Positions 41,701-56,999 of a stretch of DNA of 64,000 bases are shown in pieces. Numbering within the stretch: position 1 is the first letter of the stretch; every line of letters starts with the position of its first letter. Below the pieces are notes generated by a model that was not told the DNA's origin, did no database searches, and worked only from the letters and a program-made list of their open reading frames with translations. Origin of the DNA: Aplectana chamaeleonis (Eukaryota > Nematoda > Chromadorea > Rhabditida > Cosmocercidae); NCBI GenBank assembly GCA_029168955.1, contig JAPDOI010000192.1, positions 1,142,001 to 1,206,000 on the forward strand, given 5' to 3'. The position numbers were made by a program, and so were the translations under genes.

Positions 41701-44700
41701 CAGGTTCCAGGATGTCGTGCACACATTCTACGACGTCCTGCACTCATTCTACGACGTCCTGCACACCCCTACTGGGGTCCTGCACAAGTTCCCTGATGTA
41801 CTGGACACTCCTACTGAGTTCCTGCACACCCCTACTGAGGTCCTGCACACTCCCTCTGAGGTCCTGCACACATTCTATGACGTCCTGCACACTCCTACTG
41901 AGGCTCTGCACACATTCCACGACGTCCTTCACACCCCTACTGGGGTCCTGCACATATTCTGCGACGTCCTGCACACCCCTGCTGGGGCCGTGCACAGGTT
42001 CCATGATGTCCTGCACACATTCTACGACGTCCTGCACACCCCTACTGGGGTCCTGCACAGGTCCCATGATGTACTGCACACTCCTACTGAGGTCCTGCTC
42101 ACGTTCCATGATGTCCTGCACACTCCTACTGAGGTCCTGCACACATTCTGCGACGTCCTGCACACTCCTACTGAGGTCCTGCACAAATTCTACGACGTCC
42201 TGCACACCCCTACTGGGTCCTGCACAGGTAAAATTATGTCCTGCACACTCCTACTGAGGTCCTGCACACGTTCCATGATGTCCTGCACACTCCTACTGAG
42301 GTCCTGGACACATTCTACGACGTCCTGCACACACCTACTGGGGTCCTGCACAGGTCCCATGATGTACTGCTCACTCCTACTGTGGTCCTGCACACGTTTC
42401 ATGATGTCCTGCACACTCCTACTGAGGTCCTGCACACATTCTACGACGTTCTGCACACCCCTACTGGGGTCCTGCACAGCTCTTATGATGTACTGCACAC
42501 TCGTCCTGCACACGCTCCATGACGTCCTACACACCCGTACTGAGATCCTGCGCACGCTCCATGACATCCTGCGGACCACTACTGGGATCCTGTACACGTT
42601 CCATGATGTCCTGCACACCCCTACTGGGGTCCTGCACAAGTTCCTTGATGTCCTGCGCACTCCTACTGAGGTCCTGCACACAATCTACAAGGTCCTGCAC
42701 ACCCCTGCTGGGGTCCTGCACACGTTCCATGATGTCCTGCACACTCCTACTCAGGTCCTGCACACATTCTACGACGTCCGGCACACCCCTGCTGGGGCCG
42801 TGCACAAATTCTACGACGTCCTGCACACCCCTACTGGGTCATGCACAGGTTAAATTATGTCCTGCACACTCCTACTGAGGTCCTGCACACGTTCCATGAT
42901 GTCCTGCACACTCCTACTGAGGTCCTGGACACATTCTACGACGTCCTGCACACACCTACTGGGGTCCTGCACAGGTCCCATGATGTACTGCACACCCTAC
43001 TGAGGTACTGCTCACGTTCCATGATGTCCTGCACACTCCTACTGAGGTCCTGCACACATTCTGCGACGTCCTGCACACTCCTACTGAGGTCCTGCACAAA
43101 TTCTACGACGTCCTGCACACCCCTACTGGGTCATGCACAGGTAAAATTATGTCCTGCATACTCCTACTGAGGTCCTGCACACGTTCCATGATGTCCTGCA
43201 CACTCCTACTGAGGTCCTGAACGCATTCTACGACGTCCTGCACACACCTACTGGGGTCCTGCACAGGTCCCATGATGTACTGCACACTCCTACTGAGGTC
43301 CTGCACACGTTCCATGATGTCCTGCACACTCCTACTGAGGTCCTGCACACATTCCACGACGTTCTGCACACCCCTACTGGGTCCTGCACAGGTCCTATGA
43401 TGTACTGCACACTCGTCCTGCACACGCTCCATGACGTCCTACACACCCCTACTGAGATCCTGCGCACGCTCCATGACATCCTGCGGACCACTACTGGGAT
43501 CCTGTACACGTTCCATGATGTCCTGCACACCACTATTGGGGTCCTGCACAAGTTCCTTGATGTCCTGCGCACTCCTACTAAGGTCCTGCACACATTCTAC
43601 GACGTCCTGCACACACCTACTGAGGTCCTGCACACATTCTGCGACATCCTGCACGCCCCTGCTGGGGCCGTGCACAGGTTCCATGATGTCGCACACACAT
43701 TCTACGACGTCCTGCACACATTCTACGACGTCCTGCACACCTTTACTGGGGTCCTGCACAGGTCCCATGATGTAGTGCACACTCCTACTGAGGTCCTGCT
43801 CACGTTCCATGATGTCCTGCACACTCCTACTGAGGTCCTGCATATATTCTGCGACGTCCTGCACACTCCTACTGAGGTCCTGCACACGTTCTACGAGGTC
43901 CTGCACTCCCCTGCTGGGGTCCTGCACACATTCTATGACGTTCTGCACACTCCTACTGAGGTCCTGCACACATTCTATGAGGTCCTGCACACCCCTGATG
44001 GGGTCCTGCACAGGTCCCATGATGTACCGCACACTCCTACTGAGGTCAAGCTCACGTTCCATGATGTCCTGCACACTCCTACTGAGGTCCTGCACACATT
44101 CTGCGACGTCCTGCGCACTCCTGCTGAGGTCCTGCACAAATTCTACGACGTCCTGCACACCCCTACTGGATCCTGCACAGGTCAAATTATGTCCCGCACA
44201 CTCCTACTGAGGTCCTGCACACGTTCCATGATGTCCTGCACACTCCTTCTGAGGTCCTGCACACATTCCACGACGTCCTGCACACTCCTACTAAGGTCCT
44301 GCACACCCCTGCTGGGGTCCTGCACACGTTCCATGATGTCCTTCACACTCCTTCTGAGGTCCTGCACACATTCTACGACGTCCTGCACACTCCTACTGAG
44401 GTCCTGCTCACATTCTACGAGGTCCTGCACTCCCCTGCTGGGGTCCTGCACACGTTCCTTGATGTCCTGCACACTCCTACTGAGGTCCTGCACACATTCT
44501 ACGACGTCCTGCACACCCCTACTGGGGTCCTGCACACATTCTACGACGTCCTGCACACACCTACTGGGGTCCTGCACAGGTCCCATGATGTACCGCACAC
44601 TCCTACTGAGGTCAAGCTCACGTTCCATGATGTCCTGCACACTCCTACTGAGGTCCTGCACACATTCTGCGACGTCCTGCGCACTCCTGCTGAGGTCCTG

Positions 44701-47700
44701 CACAAATTCTACGACGTCCTGCACACCCCTACTGGATCCTGCACAGGTCAAATTATGTCCCGCACACTCCTACTGAGGTCCTGCACACGTTCCATGATGT
44801 CCTGCACACTCCTTCTGAGGTCCTGCACACATTCCACGACGTCCTGCACACTCCTACTAAGGTCCTGCACACCCCTGCTGGGGTCCTGCACACGTTCCAT
44901 GATGTCCTGCACACTCCTACTGAGTGTCCTGCACATATTCTACGACGTTCTGCACACCCTACTGGGGTCCTGCACAGGTCCCATGATGTCCTGCACACCT
45001 CTACTGGGATACTGCACAGGCCCCATGATGTACTGCACACTCCTACTGAGGTCCTGCACACGCTCCATGACGCCCTGCACACTCCCTCTGAGCTCCTCCA
45101 CACATTCTATGACGTTCTGCACACCCTACTGAGGTCCTGCACACATTCTATGAGGTCCTGCACACCCCTGATGGGGTCCTGCACAAGTCCCATGATGTAC
45201 TGCACACTCCTACTGAGGTCCTGCACAAGTTTCTTGGATGTCCTGCACACTCCTGCTGGAGGTCTGGGACACATTCTACGACGTCCTGCACACACCTACT
45301 GGGGTCCTGCACAGGTCCCATGATGTACTGCACACTCCTACTGAGGTCCTGCACACGTTCCATGATGTCCTGCACACTCCTACTGAGGTCCTTCACACAT
45401 TCTACGACGTTCTGCACACCCCTACTGGGGTCCTGCACAGGTCCTATGATGTACTGCACACTCGTCCTTCACACGCTCCATGACGTCCTGCACACCCCTA
45501 CTGAGATCCTGCGCACGCTCCATGACATCCTGCGGACCACTACTGGGATCCTGTACACGTTCTATGATGTCCTGCACACTCCTTCTGAAGTCCTGCACAC
45601 ATTCTACGACGTCCTGCACACTCCTACTGAGGTCCTGCACATATTCTGCGACGTCCTGCACACTCCTACTGAGGTCCTGCACACGTTCCATGATGTCCTG
45701 CACATCAATGCTGGGTCCTGCACAGGTCAAATTATGTCCTGCACACTCCTACTGAGGTCCTGCTCACATTCTACGAGGTCCTGCACTCCCCTGCTGGGGT
45801 CCTGCACACGTTCCTTGATGTCCTCCACACTCCTACTGAGGTCCTGCACACATTCTACGACGTCCTGCACACCCCTACCGGGGTCCTGCACACATTCTAC
45901 GACGTCCTGCACACACCTACTGGGGTCCTGCACAGGTCCCATGATGTACCGCACACTCCTACTAAGGTCAAGCTCACGTTCCATGATGTCCTGCACACTC
46001 CTACTGAGGTCCTGCACACAATCTGCGACGTCCTGCGCACTCCTGCTGAGGTCCTGCACAAATTCTACGACGTCCTGCACACCCCTACTGGATCCTGCAC
46101 AGGTCAAATTATGTCCCGCACACTCCTACTGAGGTCCTGCACACGTTCCATGATGTCCTGCACACTCCTACTGAGGTCCTGCACAGGTCACATGATGTAC
46201 TGCACACTCCTACTGAGGTCCTGCACACGTTCCATGATGTCCTGCACACTCCTACTGAGGTCCTGCACACATTCTACGACGTTCTGCACACCCCTACTGG
46301 GGTCCTGCACAAGTTCCTTGATGTCCTGCGCACTCCTAATAAGGTCCTGCACACATTCTACGACGTCCTGCACACCCCTACTGGGGTCCTGCACACATTC
46401 TGCGACGTCCTGCACGCCCCTGTTGGGGCCGTGCACAGGTTCCAGGATGTCGTGCACACATTCTACGACGTCCTGCACACCCCTCTGGGGTCCTGCACAA
46501 GTTCTTTGATGTCCTGCGCACTCCTACTAAAGTCCTGCACACATTCTACGACGTCCTGCACACCCCTACTGGGGTCCTGCACACATTCTGCGACGTCCTG
46601 CACGCCCCTGTTGGGGCCGTGCACAGGTTCCAGGATGTCGTGCACACATTCTACGACGTCCTGCACTCATTCTACGACGTCCTGCACACCCCTACTGGGG
46701 TCCTGCACAAGTTCCCTGATGTACTGGACACTCCTACTGAGTTCCTGCACACCCCTACTGAGGTCCTGCACACTCCCTCTGAGGTCCTGCACACATTCTA
46801 TGACGTCCTGCACACTCCTACTGAGGCTCTGCACACATTCCACGACGTCCTTCACACCCCTACTGGGGTCCTGCACATATTCTGCGACGTCCTGCACACC
46901 CCTGCTGGGGCCGTGCACAGGTTCCATGATGTCCTGCACACATTCTACGACGTCCTGCACACCCCTACTGGGGGCCTGCACAGGTCCCATGATGTACTGC
47001 ACACCCTACTAAGGTCCTGCACACGTTCCATGATGTTTTCCATACTCCTACTGATGTCCTGCACACATTCTGCGACGTCCTGCACACTCCTACTGAGGTC
47101 CTGCACAAATTCTACGGCGTCCTGCACACCCCTACTGGGTCCTGCGCAGGTAAAATTATGTCCTGCACACTCCTACTGAGGTCCTGCACACGTTCCATGA
47201 TGTCCTGCACACTCCTACTGGAGGTCCTGGACACATTCTACGACGTCCTGCACACACCTACTGGGGTCCTGCACAGGTCCCATGATGTACTGCTCACTCC
47301 TACTGTGGTCCTGCACACGTTTCATGATGTCCTGCACACTCCTACTGAGGTCCTGCACACATTCTACGACGTTCTGCACACCCCTACTGGGGTCCTGCAC
47401 AGCTCTTATGATGTACTGCACACTCGTCCTGCACACGCCCATGACGTCCTACACACCCGTACTGAGATCCTGCGCACGCTCCATGACATCCTGCGGACCA
47501 CTACTGGGATCCTGTACACGTTCCATGATGTCCTGCACACCCCTACTGGGGTCCTGCACAAGTTCCTTGATGTCCTGCGCACTCCTACTGAGGTCCTGCA
47601 CACAATCTACAAGGTCCTGCACACCCCTGCTGGGGTCCTGCACACGTTCCATGATGTCCTGCACACTCCTACTCAGGTCCTGCACACATTCTACGACGTC

Positions 47701-47748
47701 CGGCACACCCCTGCTGGGGCCGTGCACAAATTCTACGACGTCCTGCAC
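41265..47748. repeat. Segment of at least 1.5 kb duplicated 4.92 kb apart
   Basis: 41,265-41,555, 41,540-41,743 and 42,527-42,826 recur at 46,188-46,478, 46,463-46,666 and 47,449-47,748 with offsets of 4,923, 4,923 and 4,922. The same variant monomers, including the CACACCCCTCTGGGG short unit, occur in both. Confidence 0.7.
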
Positions 47749-50700
47749 ACCCCTACTGGGTCATGCACAGGTTAAATTATGTCCTGCACACTCCTACTGA
47801 GGTCCTGCACACGTTCCATGATGTCCTGCACACTCCTACTGAGGTCCTGGACACATTCTACGACGTCCTGCACACACCTACTGGGGTCCTGCACAGGTCC
47901 CATGATGTACTGCACACTCCTACTGAGGTACTGCTCACGTTCCATGATGTCCTGCACACTCCTACTGAGGCCCTGCACACATTCTGCGACGTCCTGCACA
48001 CTCCTACTGAGGTCCTGCACAAATTCTACGACGTCCTGCACACCCCTACTGGGTCATGCACAGGTTAAATTATGTCCTGCACACTCCTACTGAGGTCCTG
48101 CACACGTTCCATGATGTCCTGCACACTCCTACTGGAGGTCCTGCACACATTCTACGACGTCCTGCACACACCTACTGGGGTCCTGCACAGGTCCCATGAT
48201 GTACTGCACACTCCTACTGAGGTCCTGCACACGTTCCATGATGTCCTGCACACTCCCACTGAGGTCCTGCACACATTCTACGACGTTCTGCACACCCCTA
48301 CTGGGTCCTGCACAGGTCCCTTGATGTCCTGCACACTCCTACTGTCCCTGCACACGCTCCATGACGTCCTACACACCTACTGAGATCCTGCGCACGCTCC
48401 ATGACATCCTGCGGACCACTACTGGGATCTTGCACACGTTCCAAGATGTCCTGCAGACCACTACTGGGGTCCTGCAAAAGTTCTTCGATGTCCTGCACAC
48501 AATCCTACTGAGGTTCTGCACACATTCTACGACGTCCTGCACACACCTACTGAGGTCCTGCACACATTCTGCGACATCCTGCACGCCCTGCTGGGGCCGT
48601 GCACAGGTTCCATGATGTCGCACACACATTCTACGACGTCCTGCACACATTCTACGACGTCCTGCACACCTTTACTGGGCTCCTGCACAGGTCCCATGAT
48701 GTAGTGCACACTCCTACTGAGGTCCTGCTCACGTTCCATGATGTCCTGCACACTCCTACTGAGGTCCTGCACATATTCTGCGACGTCCTGCACACTCCTA
48801 CTGAGGTCCTGCACACGTTCTACGAGGTCCTGCACTCCCCTGCTGGGGTCCTGCACACATTCTATGACGTTCTGCACACTCCTACTGAGGTCCTGCACAC
48901 ATTCTATGAGGTCCTGCACACCCTACTGGGGTCCTGCACAGGTCCCATGATGTACCGCACACTCCTACTGAGGTCAAGCTCACGTTCCATGATGTCCTGC
49001 ACACTCCTACTGAGGTCCTGCACACATTCTGCGACGTCCTGCGCACTCCTGCTGAGGTCCTGCACAAATTCTACGACGTCCTGCACACCCCTACTGGATC
49101 CTGCACAGGTCAAATTATGTCCCGCACACTCCTACTGAGGTCCTGCACACGTTCCATGATGTCCTGCACACTCCTTCTGAGGTCCTGCACACATTCCACG
49201 ACGTCCTGCACACTCCTACTAAGGTCCTGCACACCCCTGCTGGGGTCCTGCACACGTTCCATGATGTCCTGCACACTCCTTCTGAGGTCCTGCACACATT
49301 CTACGACGTCCTGCACACTCCTACTGAGGTCCTGCACACATTCTACGACGTCCGGCACACCCCTGCTGGGGCCGTGCACAAATTCTACGACGTCCTGCAC
49401 ACCCCTACTGGGTCATGCACAGGTTAAATTATGTCCTGCACACTCCTACTGAGGTCCTGCACACGTTCCATGATGTCCTGCACACTCCTACTGAGGTCCT
49501 GGACACATTCTACGACGTCCTGCACACACCTACTGGGGTCCTGCACAGGTCCCATGATGTACTGCACACTCCTACTGAGGTACTGCTCACGTTCCATGAT
49601 GTCCTGCACACTCCTACTGAGGCCCTGCACACATTCTGCGACGTCCTGCACACTCCTACTGAGGTCCTGCACAAATTCTACGACGTCCTGCACACCCCTA
49701 CTGGGTCATGCACAGGTTAAATTATGTCCTGCATACTCCTACTGAGGTCCTGCACACGTTCCATGATGTCCTGCACACTCCTACTGAGGTCCTGAACGCA
49801 TTCTACGACGTCCTGCACACACCTACTGGGGTCCTGCACAGGTCCCATGATGTACTGCACACTCCTACTGAGGTCCTGCACACGTTCCATGATGTCCTGC
49901 ACACTCCTACTGAGGTCCTGCACACATTCCACGACGTTCTGCACACCCCTACTGGGTCCTGCACAGGTCCTATGATGTACTGCACACTCGTCCTGCACAC
50001 GCTCCATGACGTCCTACACACCCCTACTGAGATCCTGCGCACGCTCCATGACATCCTGCGGACCACTACTGGGATCCTGTACACGTTCCATGATGTCCTG
50101 CACACCACTATTGGGGTCCTGCACAAGTTCCTTGATGTCCTGCGCACTCCTACTAAGGTCCTGCACACATTCTACGACGTCCTGCACACACCTACTGAGG
50201 TCCTGCACACATTCTGCGACATCCTGCACGCCCCTGCTGGGGCCGTGCACAGGTTCCATGATGTCGCACACACATTCTACGACGTCCTGCACACATTCTA
50301 CGACGTCCTGCACACCTTTACTGGGGTCCTGCACAGGTCCCATGATGTAGTGCACACTCCTACTGAGGTCCTGCTCACGTTCCATGATGTCCTGCACACT
50401 CCTACTGAGGTCCTGCACATATTCTGCGACGTCCTGCACACTCCTACTGAGGTCCTGCACACGTTCTACGAGGTCCTGCACTCCCCTGCTGGGGTCCTGC
50501 ACACATTCTATGACGTTCTGCACACTCCTACTGAGGTCCTGCACACATTCTATGAGGTCCTGCACACCCCTGATGGGGTCCTGCACAGGTCCCATGATGT
50601 ACCGCACACTCCTACTGAGGTCAAGCTCACGTTCCATGATGTCCTGCACACTCCTACTGAGGTCCTGCACACATTCTGCGACGTCCTGCGCACTCCTGCT

Positions 50701-51236
50701 GAGGTCCTGCACAAATTCTACGACGTCCTGCACACCCCTACTGGATCCTGCACAGGTCAAATTATGTCCCGCACACTCCTACTGAGGTCCTGCACACGTT
50801 CCATGATGTCCTGCACACTCCTTCTGAGGTCCTGCACACATTCCACGACGTCCTGCACACTCCTACTAAGGTCCTGCACACCCCTGCTGGGGTCCTGCAC
50901 ACGTTCCATGATGTCCTGCACACTCCTTCTGAGGTCCTGCACACATTCTACGACGTCCTGCACACTCCTACTGAGGTCCTGCTCACATTCTACGAGGTCC
51001 TGCACTCCCCTGCTGTGGTCCTGCACACGTTCCTTGATGTCCTGCACACTCCTACTGAGGTCCTGCACACATTCTACGACGTCCTGCACACCCCTACTGG
51101 GGTCCTGCACACATTCTACGACGTCCTGCACACACCTACTGGGGTCCTGCACAGGTCCCATGATGTACCGCACACTCCTACTGAGGTCAAGCTCACGTTC
51201 CATGATGTCCTGCACACTCCTACTGAGGTCCTGCAC
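43103..51236. repeat. Segment of about 1.5 kb or more duplicated 6,575 bp apart
   Basis: 43,439-44,185 and 50,014-50,760 have identical length and nearly identical sequence (offset 6,575 at both ends). The same offset holds at 43,432/50,007 and 44,182/50,757, so the copy spans at least from about 43,200 to 44,700. Confidence 0.7.
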
Positions 51237-54200
51237 ACATTCTGCGACGTCCCTGGCGCACTCCTGCTGAGGTCCTGCACAAATTCTACGACGTCCTGCA
51301 CACCCCTACTGGATCCTGCACAGGTCAAATTATGTCCCGCACACTCCTACTGAGGTCCTGCACACGTTCCATGATGTCCTGCACACTCCTTCTGAGGTCC
51401 TGCACACATTCCACGACGTCCTGCACACTCCTACTAAGGTCCTGCACACCCCTGCTGGGGTCCTGCACACGTTCCATGATGTCCTGCACACTCCTACTGA
51501 GGTCCTGCACATATTCTACGACGTTCTGCACACCCCTACTGGGGTCCTGCACAGGTCCCATGATGTCCTGCACACCTCTACTGGGATACTGCACAGGCCC
51601 CATGATGTACTGCACACTCCTACTGAGGTCCTGCACACGCTCCATGACGCCCTGCACACTCCTTCTGAGGTCCTGCACACATTCTATGACGTTCTGCACA
51701 CTCCTACTGAGGTCCTGCACACATTCTATGAGGTCCTGCACACCCCTGATGGGGTCCTGCACAAGTCCCATGATGTACTGCACACTCCTACTGAGGTCCT
51801 GCACAAGTTTCTTGATGTCCTGCACACTCCTGCTGGAGGTCTGGGACACATTCTACGACGTCCTGCACACACCTACTGGGGTCCTGCACAGGTCCCATGA
51901 TGTACTGCACACTCCTACTGAGGTCCTGCACACGTTCCATGATGTCCTGCACACTCCTACTGAGGTCCTTCACACATCTCTACGACGTTCTGCACACCCC
52001 TACTGGGGTCCTGCACAGGTCCTATGATGTACTGCACACTCGTCCTTCACACGCTCCATGACGTCCTGCACACCCCTACTGAGATCCTGCGCACGCTCCA
52101 TGACATCCTGCGGACCACTACTGGGATCCTGTACACGTTCTATGATGTCCTGCACACTCCTGCTGAAGTCCTGCACACATTCTACGACGTCGTGCACACT
52201 CCTACTGAGGTCCTGCACATATTCTACGACGTCCTGCACACCTTTACTGGAGTCCTGCACATGTTCCATGATGTCCTGCACATCAATGCTGGGTCCTGCA
52301 CAGGTCAAATTATGTCCTGCACACTCCTGAGGTCCTGCTCACATTCTACGAGGTCCTGCACTCCCTGCTGGGGTCCTGCACACGTTCCTTGATGTCCTCC
52401 ACACTCCTACTGAGGTCCTGCACACATTCTACGACGTCCTGCACACCGCTACTCTGGTCCTGCACACATTCTACGACGTCCTGCACACCCCTACTGGGGT
52501 CCTGCACAGGTCCCATGATGTACCGCACACCCTACTAAGGTCAAGCTCACGTTCCATGATGTCCTGCACACTCCTACTGGAGGTCCTGCACACATTCTGC
52601 GACGTCCTGCACACTCCTGCTGAGGTCCTGCACAAATTCTACGACGTCCTGCACACACCCCTACTGGATCCTGCACAGGTCAAATGATGTCCTGCACACT
52701 CCTACTGGGGTCCTGCACAGGTTCCATGATGTCCTGCACACTCCTACTGAGGTCCTGCACACATTCCATGACGTCCTGCACACTCCTACTAAGGTCCTGC
52801 ACACCCCTACTTGGGTCCTGCACACCTTTCCTGATGTCCTGCACATCCCTACTGAGGTCCTGCACATATTCTACGACGTTCTGCACACCCCTACTGGGGT
52901 CCTGCACAGGTCCCATGATGTCCTGGACACCTCTACTGGGATACTGCACAGGCCCCATGATGTACTGCACACTCCTACTGAGGTCCTGCACACGCTCCAT
53001 GACGCCCTGCACACTCCTTCTGAGGTCTTGCACACATTCTATGACGTTCTGCACACTCCTACTGAGGTCCTGCACACATTCTACGAGGTCCTGCACACCC
53101 TACTGGGGTCCTGCACAGGTCCTATGATGTACTGCACACTCGTCCTGTCTTCACACGCTCCATGACGTCCTGCACACCCCCTACTGAGGTCCTGCGCACG
53201 CTCCATGACATCCTGCGGACCATTACTGGGATCCTGTACACGTTCTATGATGTCCTGCACACTCCTTCTGAAGTCCTGCACAAGTTTCTTGATGTCCTGC
53301 ACACTCCTGCTGAGGTCTGGGACACATTCTACGACGTCCTGCACACACCTACTGGGGTCCTGCACAAGTCCCATGATGTACTGCACACTCCTACTGGAGG
53401 TCCTGCACAAGTTTCTTGATGTCCTGCACACTCCTGCTGAGGTCTGGGACACATTCTACGACGTCCTGCACACACCTACTGGGGTCCTGCACAGGTCCCA
53501 TGATGTACTGCACACTCCTACTGAGGTCCTGCACACGTTCCATGATGTCCTGCACACTCCTACTGAGGTCCTTCACACATTCTACGACGTTCTGCACACC
53601 CCTACTGGGGTCCTGCACAGGTCCTATGATGTACTGCACACTCGTCCTTCACACGCTCCATGACGTCCTGCACACCCCTACTGAGATCCTGCGCACGCTC
53701 CATGACATCCTGCGGACCATTACTGGGATCCTGTACACGTTCTATGATGTCCTGCGCACTCCTTCTGAAGTCCTGCACACATTCTACGACGTCCTGCACA
53801 CTCCTACTGAGGTCCTGCACAAGTCCCATGATGTACTGCATACTATTACTGAGGTCCTGCACAAGTTTCTTGATGTCCTGCACACTCCTTCTGAGGTCCT
53901 TCACACATTCTACGACGTTCTGCACACCCCTACTGGGGTCCTGCACAGGTTCCATGATGTCCTGCACACATTCTACGACGTCCTGCGGACAACTACTGGG
54001 ATCCTGTACACGTTCCATGATGTTCTGCACACCCCTACTGGGGTCCTGCACACGTTCCATGACGTCCTGCGGACCACTACTGGGATCCTGTACACGTTCC
54101 ATGATGTTCTGCACACCCCTACTGGGGTCCTGCACACGTTCCATGATGTCCTGCACACTCCTACTGAGGTCCTGCACACATTCTACGACGTCCTGCACAC

Positions 54201-56999
54201 TCCTGCTGGGGCCGTGCACAGGTTCCATGATGTCCTGCACACATTCTACGACGTCCTGCACATCCCTACTGAGGTCCTGCACAAATTCTACGAGGTCCTG
54301 CACACCCCTACTGGGTCCTGCGCACGCTCCATGACATCCTGCACACCCCTACTGGGGTTCTGCACAAGTTCCTTGATGTCCTGCACACCCCTACTGGGGT
54401 CCTGCACACATTCTACGACGTCCTGCACACTCCTACTGAGGTCCTGCACACATTCCACGAGGTCCTGCACACCCCTGCTGGGGTCCTGCTCAGGTTCCAT
54501 GATGTCCTGCACACCCCTACTGGGGTTCTGCACAAGTTCCTTGATGTCTTGCACACCCCTACTGGGGTCCTGCACACATTCTACGACGTCCTGCACACTC
54601 CTACTGAGGTCCTGCACACATTCCACGAGGTCCTGCCCACACCTGCTGGGGTACTGCACACGTTCCATGATGTCCTGCACACTCCTACTGAGGTCCTGCA
54701 CACACTCTACGACGTCCTGCACACTCCTTCTGAGGTCTTGCACACATTCTATGACGTTCTGCACACTCCTACTGAGGTCCTGCACACATTCTACGAGGTC
54801 CTGCACACCCCTGATGGGGTCCTGCACAAGTCCCATGATGTACTGCACACTCCTACTGAGGTCCTGCACAAGTTTCTTGATGTCCTGCACACTCCTGCTG
54901 AGGTCTGGGACACATTCTACGACGTCCTGCACACACCTACTGGGGTCCTGCACAGGTCCCATGATGTACTGCACACTCCTACTGAGGTCCTGCACACGTT
55001 CCATGATGTCCTGCACACTCCTACTGAGGTCCTTCACACATTCTACGACGTTCTGCACACCCCTACTGGGGTCCTGCACAGGTCCATGACGTCCCTGCAC
55101 ACCCCTACTGAGATCCTGCACACGCTCCATGACATCCTGCGGACCATTACTGGGATCCTGCACACGTTCTATGATGTCCTGCACACTCCTTCTGAAGTCC
55201 TGCACACATTCTACGACGTCCTGCACACTCCTACTGAGGTCCTGCACAAGTCCCATGATGTACTGCATACTCTTACTGAGGTCCTGCACAAGTTTCTTGA
55301 TGTCCTGCACACTCCTTCTGAGGTCCTTCACACATTCTACGACGTTCTGCACACCCCTACTGGGGTCCTGCACAGGTTCCATGATGTCCTGCACACACTA
55401 CGACGTCCTGCGGACAACTACTGGGATCCTGTACGTTCCATGATGTTCTGCACACCCCTACTGGGGTCCTGCACACGTTCCATGACGTCCTGCGGACCAC
55501 TACTGGGATCCTGTACACGTTCCATGATGTTCTGCACACCCCTACTGGGGTCCTGCACACGTTCCATGATGTCCTGCACACTCCTACTGGAGGTCCTGCA
55601 CACATTCTACGACGTCCTGCACACTCCTGCTGGGGCCGTGCACACGTTCCTTGATGTCCTGCACACCCTACTAAGGTCCTGCGCACATTCTACGACGTCC
55701 TGCACACCCTACATTCCTGCACACATGCCATGACGTCCTGCACACCCCTGTTGGGGCCGTGCACAGGTTCCAGGATGTCGTGCACACATTCTACGACGTC
55801 CTGCACACATTCTACGAGGTCCTGCACACCCCTGATGGGGTCCTGCACAAGTCCCATGATGTACTGCACACTCCTACTGAGGTCCTGCACAAGTTTCTTG
55901 ATGTCCTGCACACTCCTGCTGAGGTCTGGGACACATTCTACGACGTCCTGCACACACCTACTGGGGTCCTGCACAGGTCCCATGATGTACTGCACACTCC
56001 TACTGAGGTCCTGCACACGTTCCATGATGTCCTGCACACTCCTACTGAGGTCCTTCACACATTCTACGACGTTCTGCACACCCCTACTGGGGTCCTGCAC
56101 AGGTCCTATGACGTCCTGCACACCCCTACTGAGATCCTGCGCACGCTCCATGACATCCTGCGGACCATTACTGGGATCCTGTACACGTTCTATGATGTCC
56201 TGCACACTCCTTCTGAAGTCCTGCACACATTCTACGACGTCCTGCACACTCCTACTGAGGTCCTGCACAAGTCCCATGATGTACTGCATACTCTTACTGA
56301 GGTCCTGCACAAGTTTCTTGATGTCCTGCACACTCCTTCTGAGGTCCTTCACACATTCTACGACGTTCTGCACACCCCTACTGGGGTCCTGCACAGGTTC
56401 CATGATGTCCTGCACACATTCTACGACGTCCTGCGGACAACTACTGGGATCCTGTACACGTTCCATGATGTTCTGCACACCCCTACTGGGGTCCTGCACA
56501 CGTTCCATGACGTCCTGCGGACCACTACTGGGATCCTGTACACGTTCCATGATGTTCTGCACACCCCTACTGGGGTCCTGCACACGTTCCATGATGTCCT
56601 GCACACTCCTACTGAGGTCCTGCACACATTCTACGACGTCCTGCACACTCCTGCTGGGGCCGTGCACAAGTTCCTTGATGTCCTGCGCACTCCTACTAAG
56701 GTCCTGCGCACATTCTACGACGTCCTGCACACCCCTACTGGGGTCCTGCACACATTCTGCGACGTCCTGCACGCCCCTGTTGGGGCCGTGCACAGGTTCC
56801 AGGATGTCGTGCACACATTCTACGACGTCCTGCACACATTCTACGACGTCCTGCACACTCCTACTGAGGTCCTGCACACGTTCCTTGATGTCCTGCACAC
56901 TCCTACTGAGGTCCTCCACACATTCTACGACGTTCTGCACACCCCTACTGGGGTCCTGCACAAGTTCCTTGATGTCCTGCGCACTCCTACTAAGGTCCT